A DNA stretch of 11,647 nucleotides from JAZKFP01 sp040386355. GTDB lineage: Bacteria; Pseudomonadota; Gammaproteobacteria; Pseudomonadales; UBA6940. The translations under genes and the position numbers were made by a program. This document shows positions 6,497 through 11,647 of this stretch, in pieces (the first letter of the stretch is position 1; every line of letters starts with the position of its first letter). The DNA lies in assembly GCA_040386355.1 (NCBI GenBank), contig JAZKFP010000140.1:1-11647 (forward strand), in the 5' to 3' direction. Under the pieces are notes generated by a model that searched no databases, was not told the origin of the DNA, and saw only the letters and a list, made by a program, of their open reading frames with translations.

Positions 6497-8122
6497 ATGC
6501 AGGACATTTTAGAACACCCGACCGGTGACTGGATTTTAATTCTGGATTTTGGTTCGCAGTACACGCAACTCATTGCGCGCCGTGTGCGCGAGCTGGGCGT
6601 TTTTTCTAAAGTCGTTGCTTGGAATAATTCTGAAATTAAAGATCAGATTCGTAGCGATGAATTAAAGGGAATTATTTTATCTGGTGGGCCACTGAATGTA
6701 AGTTCTACCGATGGACCTTCGGTGCCGGATTGGGTATTTGAATCCAACTTACCAGTTTTCGGAATTTGCTACGGCATGCAATCAATGGTCGCGCATTTTG
6801 GCGGAACTGTTGTTGCTAGCAATCATCGCGAATTTGGTCCGGCAAGCGTTGACGTAATTTGGGATGATTCGTTACTCGGTACTGTTTATGAACAATGCAA
6901 AATAAATGGAATTTTTACAGAAGACTTAACAGAATCTTTTCCTACTCAAGCATTTGATGTGTGGATGAGTCATGGTGATCGCGTTGAAGAATTACCAACG
7001 GATTGGATTACAGTTGGTTCAACTACAAGCACACCAATTGCGGCGGTTCAACACAGTACGCGTCCATTATTTGGGGTTCAATTTCATCCAGAGGTAACTC
7101 ACACACCACAAGGCCAATACATGTTGGAAGCCTTTGTGATGGAAGCATGTGGTTGTGTGCCAGATTGGAATTCTGCAAATATTGTTGAAACTTTAGTTGC
7201 GCAAATTAAAAAACAAGTTGGTAGTGATTCGGTTTTATTAGGTTTGTCTGGCGGTGTAGATAGTTCAGTGACGGCCGCATTATTACACAAAGCAATTGGT
7301 GACCAATTAACTTGTGTGTTTGTAAATAATGGTTTGCTCAGATTAAATGAAGCCGAACAAGTAGTAGAAACCTTTCAAAACCAACTGCATATGAAATTAA
7401 TTGCAGTCGATGCCTGTGATCGATTTTGGAATGCGTTGAAAGGTGCAAGTGATCCAGAAAAAAAACGCAAAATAATTGGCCAAACTTTTATTGAAGTGTT
7501 TGACAAAGAAGCCGATGCATTGGGTGACGTCACTTGGCTTGCGCAAGGTACGATTTATCCCGATGTCATTGAATCGGCAGATTCTTCTACCGGCCAGGCG
7601 CATAAAATTAAATCACATCATAATGTCGGTGGTTTGCCCGCGAATATGCGTTTGAAATTACTCGAACCACTTCGCGCTTTATTTAAAGATGAAGTGAGAC
7701 GACTAGGTCTTGAGTTGGGTTTGTCGCATGAAATGTTGTATCGGCATCCATTTCCTGGGCCAGGATTAGGTGTGCGAATCATGGGTGAAGTAAAACCCGA
7801 ATACGCTCAAACTTTACGTTTTGCAGATGATATTTTTATTCAAGAATTACGCAGTGCAGGCTTATATCATTCCATTAGTCAGGCGTTCGCAGTTTTTTTA
7901 CCAGTAAATTCAGTAGGAGTTGTGGGTGATGCGCGACAGTACGAACCAGTTATTGCATTGCGTGCGGTTGAAACTCACGATTTTATGACAGCTCGTTGTG
8001 TGCGTTTACCTTTCGACTTTTTAGAAAAAGTTTCTAATCGAATTGTGAATGAAGTGAAAGGTGTATCGCGTGTGGTATACGACATTTCATCCAAACCACC
8101 TGCAACTATTGAATGGGAATAA
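6497..8122 (+). CDS. guaA: Glutamine-hydrolysing GMP synthase GuaA
   Basis: GuaA aminates XMP to GMP using ATP and glutamine. From the ATG at 6497 it has 541 residues (E. coli 525). The N-terminal class I glutamine amidotransferase domain (about 12-215) shows ILDFGSQYTQLIARRVRE, the nucleophile C91 in FGICYGMQ, and H197 and E199 in QFHPEV. The ATP-pyrophosphatase domain starts with the PP-loop LGLSGGVDSS (248-257) and includes LAQGTIYPDVIES and KSHHNVGGLP. The dimerisation domain holds HPFPGPGLGVRI and the family ending SSKPPATIEWE. All three domains and catalytic residues are complete. It follows guaB by 48 bp, and tadA follows it by 27 bp with no terminator in either gap, so a guaB-guaA-tadA transcript is likely. 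A modest N-terminal lead (MQDILEHPTGDW) accounts for part of the extra length. Confidence 0.98.
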   Translation: MQDILEHPTGDWILILDFGSQYTQLIARRVRELGVFSKVVAWNNSEIKDQIRSDELKGIILSGGPLNVSSTDGPSVPDWVFESNLPVFGICYGMQSMVAHFGGTVVASNHREFGPASVDVIWDDSLLGTVYEQCKINGIFTEDLTESFPTQAFDVWMSHGDRVEELPTDWITVGSTTSTPIAAVQHSTRPLFGVQFHPEVTHTPQGQYMLEAFVMEACGCVPDWNSANIVETLVAQIKKQVGSDSVLLGLSGGVDSSVTAALLHKAIGDQLTCVFVNNGLLRLNEAEQVVETFQNQLHMKLIAVDACDRFWNALKGASDPEKKRKIIGQTFIEVFDKEADALGDVTWLAQGTIYPDVIESADSSTGQAHKIKSHHNVGGLPANMRLKLLEPLRALFKDEVRRLGLELGLSHEMLYRHPFPGPGLGVRIMGEVKPEYAQTLRFADDIFIQELRSAGLYHSISQAFAVFLPVNSVGVVGDARQYEPVIALRAVETHDFMTARCVRLPFDFLEKVSNRIVNEVKGVSRVVYDISSKPPATIEWE

Positions 8123-8149
8123 CTGAACAAATCTAAGTGAGTAATAGAG

Positions 8150-8668
8150 GTGAGCTTACTAATTTCTGACGAAGACTTTATGCGAGTTGCTTTAGAAGCT
8201 GCTCGCGTTGCAGGAGAACAAGGTGAAATTCCTGTGGGAGCTTGTTTAGTTCAAGATAATCAAATTATTACTACTGCTTTTAACAATCCTATTTTTTCTA
8301 ATGATCCTACTGCGCACGCAGAAATAAATGTAATGCGTCAAGCTGCTGAAAAATTAAATAATTACCGTCTTGCTAACACTACACTTTACGTAACTCTCGA
8401 ACCTTGCATGATGTGTGCAGGTGCATTAATTCAAGCACGTGTTAATCGTTTAGTTTTTGGTGCATCAGAACCAAAATCGGGTGTCATTCAAAGTTGTGAA
8501 TCGGTATTTAATAAGAGCATTTTATCTGAAACTCATGTTTCTGAATCCAATTTAAACTCACAGCGAAAAGTTTTTAATCATTATATCGAATGCATAGGCG
8601 GCGTTTTAAAAGAAGAGTGTCAGAAAATAATACAAGATTGGTTTAAAAAAAAGCGAAAACAACTTTGA
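8150..8668 (+). CDS. tadA: tRNA-specific adenosine deaminase TadA
   Basis: TadA converts A34 to inosine in the anticodon of tRNA-Arg(ACG), allowing it to read CGU, CGC and CGA. The 172-residue protein has the zinc site of the cytidine/deoxycytidylate deaminase fold: H56 and the proton-shuttling E58 in TAHAEI, and C86 and C89 in TLEPCMMC. EIPVGACLV and ALIQARVNRLVFGA are also family-typical. The start is taken as GTG at 8150 because the helix around DEDFMRVALEAA aligns with the N-terminus of E. coli TadA; an ATG at 8180 would cut into that helix. There is no strong ribosome site. It is the last gene of the guaBA transcript. Its final lysine/arginine-rich codons (KKKRKQL) are encoded by the left arm of the terminator, and the TGA stop lies in the hairpin loop. 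Confidence 0.96.
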   Translation: MSLLISDEDFMRVALEAARVAGEQGEIPVGACLVQDNQIITTAFNNPIFSNDPTAHAEINVMRQAAEKLNNYRLANTTLYVTLEPCMMCAGALIQARVNRLVFGASEPKSGVIQSCESVFNKSILSETHVSESNLNSQRKVFNHYIECIGGVLKEECQKIIQDWFKKKRKQL

Positions 8669-8680
8669 TTTCGCTTTTTT
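8647..8680. terminator. Bidirectional intrinsic terminator between convergent tadA and mltF-like genes
   Basis: AAAAAAGCGAAA (8647-8658) and TTTCGCTTTTTT (8669-8680) are perfect complements around a 10-base loop. The GCGAAA/TTTCGC core is flanked by A and T runs on both sides, so each strand reads a stem followed by a U tract (eight on the minus strand). It ends tadA transcription and also lies 18 bases past the stop of the opposing transglycosylase gene. It overlaps the last codons of tadA. Confidence 0.88.
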
Positions 8681-8698
8681 AAATTAATTCAAAAAGAT

Positions 8699-9766
8699 CT
8701 AATTTAAAGCAACTTGCTGCTGAGAAGAAATCGTAATCTGATTGTCCGCAACTGTTTGAACCGGCATGCGTGACGCAATAACAATTAGTGCATAAAACTC
8801 TTGAATTGAATGAACGTAGGCTAATGCTTGACGTGCACCTGATGAATATCCATGTCGAACATTAACATAAATATCTGGATCTTGTAGCATTGGTAAACGA
8901 CGTTTTACATCTGCCCACTTACGATAGTCCCCACCTTGTTGTTGAGTTAAGGTGCGGGCATCTAAAACATGTCCATATCCAGCGTTGTAAGATGCTAGTG
9001 CCATAAAAGTACGATCTGGTTCGCGAATGTTTTTAGGAAGACGCGCATAAATTTTCTGAAAATAGCCGGCGCCACCACGAACACTTTGTTTTATATCGGT
9101 ACGATCAGGAACGCCCATTTCTAATGCGGTTTGAGCAGTTAGCATCATCAGGCCTTTTACACCGGTTGGCGAAATGGCTTTTGGATCCCAGTGAGATTCT
9201 TGATAGCTAATTGCCGCAAGTAATTTCCAATCCAAACCAGTTTGCAAACTCACTTGATGAAAAATGGGTAGTAATTCCGTTAAGCGCTCTTCAGCATGCT
9301 GTTTAAAGAAAAAAGCACGTGCGTAATCATGCCCTTTTTTATGTCGACGAATATATTGGTCAAGATGAGTGTAATCAAAAGAATAAAAAGAAGACGTAGG
9401 AGAGAAATCCACCATTGCTGGAGCTGGTGAAGTATCTAGTGAACTGGTTTTAGGTAACAACCAATTGATGGCATTTTCTTCAGCGGTGGAAATTAACGAA
9501 GAATCATTCGCAGCGACAGGTAAAGTATTTGCAAGATTATTGCTTAAAACTGAGTCAAAAGTTTTGATCACTTCAGTAGTTTTGATCACTTCAGTATTGT
9601 TTGAGTCATCAGACTCATCATTAGAAACCGTTTTATTTTCAGCTATTTTATCTGAGCTCTTATTCGAAGAGCTTGCCGCTGACTGGCTGTTAAATGAACC
9701 GGATTGGCAGGAAGCTACAAGGGTTGCGAAGCTCACTGCAAAACTAATTAAGAAAACTCGTAACAT
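8699..9766 (-). CDS. MltF-type lytic transglycosylase lipoprotein lacking the solute-binding domain
   Basis: The enzyme cleaves peptidoglycan glycan strands to 1,6-anhydro-muropeptides. The 355-residue protein starts with a lipoprotein signal peptide (hydrophobic 4-19, lipobox LVASC, C20), predicting membrane anchoring in the periplasm. Residues 21-125 are Ser/Asn/Thr-rich and look unstructured. From about 127 (SFDYTHLDQYIRR) it matches the MltF linker, then the family 1 SLT domain (about 165-330) with catalytic E190 in LLAAISYQESHWDP, SPTGVKGLMMLT, ALASYNAGYGHVLDAR and KWADVKRRLP. E. coli MltF is over 500 residues because a type-3 solute-binding domain precedes the SLT domain; here that domain is absent. 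mltF lies beside tadA and purL in E. coli, and the same position here supports orthology. No terminal disruption is seen, so this is a compact form rather than a broken gene. No clear Shine-Dalgarno precedes the ATG. Confidence 0.93.
   Translation of the reverse strand: MLRVFLISFAVSFATLVASCQSGSFNSQSAASSSNKSSDKIAENKTVSNDESDDSNNTEVIKTTEVIKTFDSVLSNNLANTLPVAANDSSLISTAEENAINWLLPKTSSLDTSPAPAMVDFSPTSSFYSFDYTHLDQYIRRHKKGHDYARAFFFKQHAEERLTELLPIFHQVSLQTGLDWKLLAAISYQESHWDPKAISPTGVKGLMMLTAQTALEMGVPDRTDIKQSVRGGAGYFQKIYARLPKNIREPDRTFMALASYNAGYGHVLDARTLTQQQGGDYRKWADVKRRLPMLQDPDIYVNVRHGYSSGARQALAYVHSIQEFYALIVIASRMPVQTVADNQITISSQQQVALN
9561..9596. repeat. Exact 18-bp tandem duplication inside the MltF-like linker
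   Basis: The unit GTTTTGATCACTTCAGTA occurs twice back to back (9561-9578 and 9579-9596). It keeps the frame and encodes TEVIKT-TEVIKT at residues 58-69 of the transglycosylase. The two copies are identical, which suggests a recent slippage event in the low-complexity linker. Confidence 0.9.
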
Positions 9767-9895
9767 AGGCGTCTGTTCTGCTGTCAGGTTGAAGTCATTT
9801 TACGTTGGTTTGGAGCATGTTAAGTGCTTGTTTTCAACGGATTTTGACCGAAAATGCAAATCACAACTTGATCGCATGCAGATTCGATTCGTTGA

Positions 9896-9917
9896 GTTCT
9901 TTTTCAAGAAAAAGAAC
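9896..9917. repeat. Perfect 10-bp inverted repeat in the spacer
   Basis: The arms GTTCTTTTTC (9896-9905) and GAAAAAGAAC (9908-9917) are separated by only AA. As RNA this gives a 9-bp stem with a CAAG loop on the plus strand. There is no following T run on either strand, so it is not an obvious terminator. It could be an operator or the end stem of a structured RNA. Confidence 0.7.
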
Positions 9918-9940
9918 GGTGTACTCCTCGCGTTTTAAGT

Positions 9941-10027
9941 CCCATAAGTTATTGCAAAACCGATAATACCCATCTCGGGTGCCTGAGTCGAGTTTAAAGA
10001 TGTATTTTCCTTATGGGTTCTATAAGG
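9941..10027. promoter_or_regulatory. Competing inverted repeats suggesting an RNA switch or structured RNA
   Basis: CCCATAAG (9941-9948) is a perfect complement of CTTATGGG (10010-10017). The same CTTAT also belongs to a local hairpin, CCTTAT (10009-10014) with ATAAGG (10022-10027) around a 7-base loop. The two pairings exclude each other. Inside the larger loop lies ACCC (9968-9971) with GGGT (9977-9980). This is the layout of attenuators and riboswitches, but it matches no class I recognise and no terminator is linked to it. Confidence 0.35.
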
Positions 10028-10262
10028 CAAATCGTAAGCTTTTGTAGATAGTCTTTTCCCGTTTCGATCAACTTTCTTAAGTTATTGTGACAAATTAATA
10101 AAGTTAAGTTAGCGATTCAAATCAGGCTGGCTAAGCTTATTTGCAAAGCCTCTTTAAATCCGAGAGAGATTTCACGCTTCAACAAAAAAAATTGCTTTTT
10201 GTTTTGCTGACTTTTGGTTGGGTTGAGTTGAAAAGTTTTATTGAAACATGGAGTAGTAGTTA

Positions 10263-11417
10263 ATGAGCGCATCGCATGGAAAAATCGTTTCTGTTGTTTT
10301 AGGTGGCACCGCATTACAAGCCATGACTACAGGAATTTTATTAAGTCAGACTGCCGATGGATCCGTTGTTGCTGGAATTGCTAGCGCATTAATAGTGGGT
10401 GGATGTTCTTTGGCTGCAGCCATCTGGGCAAACAACAGTCAAACAATAGATATTGAACGAGTTGTTGGCTGGTTAAATCGAAAAGAAGATCAAATAGGTC
10501 AAACCTTACAAGGCAATTTTTCTGGACCAACAGCAGAGCTAATAGAAGCTGTAAACCATAGAGAAAAACAAGTTCACCAAAGTTTTGAAAGAATTTCCGA
10601 TGGTTTGGATCGAGTAACCGTACTTTCACGCGAGCTTATGTCGCAATCTGGCAATCAAACACAAGGCCAAATGCAACAGCAACAAACACAACGTATCTTA
10701 AGTTCAATTTCACAACTATCTGACACAGTTCAAGGTGTTTCCCAAAGTGCAGCGCAAGCAGCACAAGCGGCAAGACAAGCTAATAAAGATGCATCTGAAG
10801 GCCAAGAAGTTGTAAATCATGTTACCTCTTCTATTAATTCTTTAGCAGCAGAAGTACAACGAGCAGCTTCAGCTATTCAAAAATTAGAAAAAGACAGCGA
10901 ATCTATTGGTGCAATTCTAGAAGTTATCCGAGGAATTGCTGATCAAACCAATTTGCTAGCGTTGAATGCTGCCATTGAAGCGGCACGTGCGGGAGAACAA
11001 GGTAGAGGTTTCGCAGTTGTTGCGGATGAAGTTCGAACATTAGCGCAACGCACTCAAGAAGCGACTCAAGAAATCAATGACATGATTGTGCGCTTGCAGG
11101 AAGGTTCAAGTAATGCGGTAAAAGTTATGGCCGAAGGCAGCAAGCAAGCTGAGCGTAGTGTGAGTCAAGCTTCTAAAGCAGGTTCTTCTTTACAAGCAAT
11201 TGCTGATGCGATTCGATCCATTAGTGAAATGAACGATCACATTGCATCTGCCGTTGAAGAACAAAGCACATACTCTGGTGAAATTGGGCAAAATCTTTCT
11301 GCAATGACTAATCAAATTGCAGATCGCGCGCAATCAGAGCAAAATTTACGACGTTTAAGTGAAGAACTTCGCGCTGCATTTCGTGACCTTGAAGCGGAAG
11401 TTAAAAAAGTCGCTTAA
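10263..11417 (+). CDS. Methyl-accepting chemotaxis-type protein without a ligand-binding domain
   Basis: The 384-residue protein begins with two hydrophobic helices (about 8-28 and 35-56) joined by a loop of only about 6-8 residues, so almost nothing is exposed outside the membrane. A helical section (60-125) and a glutamine-rich stretch (130-143) follow, then the MCP signalling domain (about 145-380). The conserved hairpin tip is unmistakable: IADQTNLLALNAAIEA and RAGEQGRGFAVVADEVRTLA (about 225-261), the CheA/CheW contact. There is no PAS, Cache or four-helix sensor, no confident HAMP, and no CheR/CheB-docking pentapeptide at the end (EVKKVA). GGAG at 10250-10253 lies 9 bases before the ATG, and a terminator follows, so it is a single-gene unit. 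No che or flagellar gene is nearby. It lies between mltF and purL, which are adjacent in E. coli. Signal and output are unknown. Confidence 0.93.
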   Translation: MSASHGKIVSVVLGGTALQAMTTGILLSQTADGSVVAGIASALIVGGCSLAAAIWANNSQTIDIERVVGWLNRKEDQIGQTLQGNFSGPTAELIEAVNHREKQVHQSFERISDGLDRVTVLSRELMSQSGNQTQGQMQQQQTQRILSSISQLSDTVQGVSQSAAQAAQAARQANKDASEGQEVVNHVTSSINSLAAEVQRAASAIQKLEKDSESIGAILEVIRGIADQTNLLALNAAIEAARAGEQGRGFAVVADEVRTLAQRTQEATQEINDMIVRLQEGSSNAVKVMAEGSKQAERSVSQASKAGSSLQAIADAIRSISEMNDHIASAVEEQSTYSGEIGQNLSAMTNQIADRAQSEQNLRRLSEELRAAFRDLEAEVKKVA

Positions 11418-11423
11418 TTTATT

Positions 11424-11498
11424 ACCATCAATAAAAGAGCGGGCTTTAGTTCGCTTTTTTATTTTCTAATATTTTATAAATTCTCGAATATTGATGGT
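11424..11498. repeat. 10-bp inverted repeat bracketing the chemoreceptor terminator
   Basis: ACCATCAATA (11424-11433) and TATTGATGGT (11489-11498) are perfect complements 55 bases apart. The left arm starts 7 bases after the chemoreceptor stop codon and touches the terminator stem; the right arm precedes the purL promoter. It could form a larger stem enclosing the terminator or mark the ends of a small inserted sequence. No flanking direct repeat was seen. Confidence 0.55.
11433..11460 (+). terminator. Intrinsic terminator of the chemoreceptor gene
   Basis: AAAAGAGCG (11433-11441) pairs with CGCTTTTTT (11452-11460) with one G-U pair. Inner GGC and GTT can extend the stem with wobble pairs around a TTTA loop. 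The right arm supplies the T run, followed by ATTTT. It begins 15 bases after the stop codon. Confidence 0.85.
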
Positions 11499-11529
11499 TT
11501 CAAACCCCGCATGTTAGATACTTCAGGTA

Positions 11530-11535
11530 TATAAT
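11530..11535 (+). promoter_or_regulatory. Perfect -10 box TATAAT of the likely purL promoter
   Basis: TATAAT at 11530-11535 predicts a transcript start near 11542 and a leader of roughly 63 bases before the purL ATG. The expected -35 position (about 11507-11512, CCGCAT) is poor and no TG extends the -10, so the promoter may rely on an activator. It lies downstream of the chemoreceptor terminator, so purL is probably transcribed on its own. Confidence 0.6.
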
Positions 11536-11550
11536 CGCCCGCTCACAATT

Positions 11551-11585
11551 CATCTAAAAGTAGATGCGAATTTAAAATCTTCGCA
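11551..11585 (+). promoter_or_regulatory. Overlapping hairpins in the purL leader
   Basis: CATCTA (11551-11556) pairs with TAGATG (11561-11566) around the loop AAAG. TGCGAA (11565-11570), which shares two bases with that stem, pairs with TTCGCA (11580-11585). The second hairpin ends 7 bases before the ribosome site. TTCGCA recurs at 11626-11631 and 11642-11647 inside the purL reading frame, giving the leader strand further possible partners. Confidence 0.45.
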
Positions 11586-11604
11586 GATCGATAAGGCGGT
11601 TGGC

Positions 11605-11647
11605 ATGCTCATTCTTCAGGGTGAATTCGCATTTTCTGCGTTTCGCA
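11605..11647 (+). CDS. purL: Phosphoribosylformylglycinamidine (FGAM) synthase PurL, N-terminus only
   Basis: An ATG at 11605 opens a frame to the end of the window encoding MLILQGEFAFSAFR. This matches the start of gammaproteobacterial PurL (E. coli MMEILRGSPALSAFR), where the SAFR string is characteristic. AAGG at 11593-11596 lies 8 bases upstream. PurL is the large single-chain enzyme that converts FGAR to FGAM with glutamine and ATP, the fourth step of purine synthesis, feeding the IMP that GuaB and GuaA use. Position supports the call: mltF and purL are divergent neighbours in E. coli, and here only the chemoreceptor gene lies between them. Only 14 codons are visible, so integrity of the gene cannot be judged. 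Confidence 0.82.
   Translation, partial: MLILQGEFAFSAFR

Larger units (their letters stand above)
9767..10262. other. 496-bp divergent spacer between mltF-like and chemoreceptor genes
   Basis: No protein gene of convincing length or codon pattern is seen on either strand. The spacer holds a perfect 10-bp inverted repeat (9896-9917), a cluster of competing inverted repeats (9941-10027) and smaller dyads such as AAATC/GATTT (10156-10172). It must contain both divergent promoters, but I could not find a well-spaced -35/-10 pair for either. A GGAG at 10250-10253 is the ribosome site of the downstream gene. The long spacer and its dense dyads leave room for a small RNA or long structured leaders. 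Confidence 0.55.

Noticed and set aside
9465..9938. Plus-strand open frame of 157 codons across the 5' end of the mltF-like gene
   Set aside because: It is antisense to a gene with a clear lipobox and conserved domain, has no family resemblance or ribosome site, and arises from the low-complexity linker.
9959..9966. ACCGATAA resembling a flagellar sigma-28 -10 box upstream of the chemoreceptor
   Set aside because: No TAAAGTTT-like -35 lies 11 bases upstream, and the site is 300 bases from the gene.
9920..10075. Possible 6S RNA, because of a CCTGAGTCGAG string and long-range pairing
   Set aside because: The dyads do not build the long rod with central bubble expected of 6S RNA, and no promoter or terminator frames it; kept only as an unassigned structured region.
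10114..10123. GATTCAAATC, like a tRNA T-loop
   Set aside because: No flanking T-stem, acceptor stem, anticodon arm or CCA could be assembled around it.
10183..10206. A-run and T-run with short dyad upstream of the chemoreceptor, like a terminator
   Set aside because: The pairing is only A-T with mismatches and no GC core, and it falls inside the presumed leader of the downstream gene.

Overview
The window looks like chromosomal housekeeping DNA from a gammaproteobacterium with a fairly AT-rich genome (my impression is about 40% G+C; I did not count it). The intergenic spacers are markedly AT-richer than the genes. The protein sequences are gammaproteobacterial in style, and the order guaB-guaA-tadA-(mltF)-purL is a gammaproteobacterial neighbourhood: tadA-mltF-purL is contiguous in E. 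coli, and as I recall guaB/guaA lie close to it in pseudomonads. The genus cannot be fixed from this window. A Legionella/Coxiella-like lineage would fit the base composition, but that is a guess.

Left block, minus strand (about 1-4774). Reading in the direction of transcription, the genes are ilvD (dihydroxy-acid dehydratase), hemH (ferrochelatase), a small VanZ-family membrane protein and mutY (A/G mismatch glycosylase). Seven codons of a further gene, possibly apaH, run off the left edge. The functions are unrelated (branched-chain amino acids, haem, DNA repair), but three of the enzymes depend on iron: Fe-S clusters in IlvD and MutY, and iron insertion by HemH.

Middle (4775-4972). A 198-bp divergent control region separates ilvD from guaB. 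It holds a 7-bp dyad (CATCTCA/TGAGATG) around the likely guaB promoter and a perfect 17-bp palindrome directly against the guaB Shine-Dalgarno sequence.

Plus-strand block (4973-8680). guaB and guaA make GMP from IMP via XMP. tadA (tRNA adenosine deaminase, wobble inosine) follows 27 bp later. The block ends at a strong bidirectional terminator whose hairpin contains the tadA stop codon.

Right block (8699-11647). A minus-strand lipoprotein lytic transglycosylase has the MltF catalytic domain but lacks the usual N-terminal solute-binding domain. A structured 496-bp spacer with no convincing gene follows. Next comes a plus-strand methyl-accepting chemotaxis-type protein with two membrane helices and no sensor domain, then its terminator. 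The first 14 codons of purL (FGAM synthase) close the window, preceded by a clear -10 box and a leader with overlapping hairpins. The chemoreceptor gene therefore sits inside the otherwise conserved mltF-purL pair. I found no mobile element, CRISPR array, tRNA or rRNA. The most unusual points are the trimmed MltF, the chemoreceptor between mltF and purL, and the three candidate leader or operator structures (guaB, purL and the 9.9-10.05 kb spacer).
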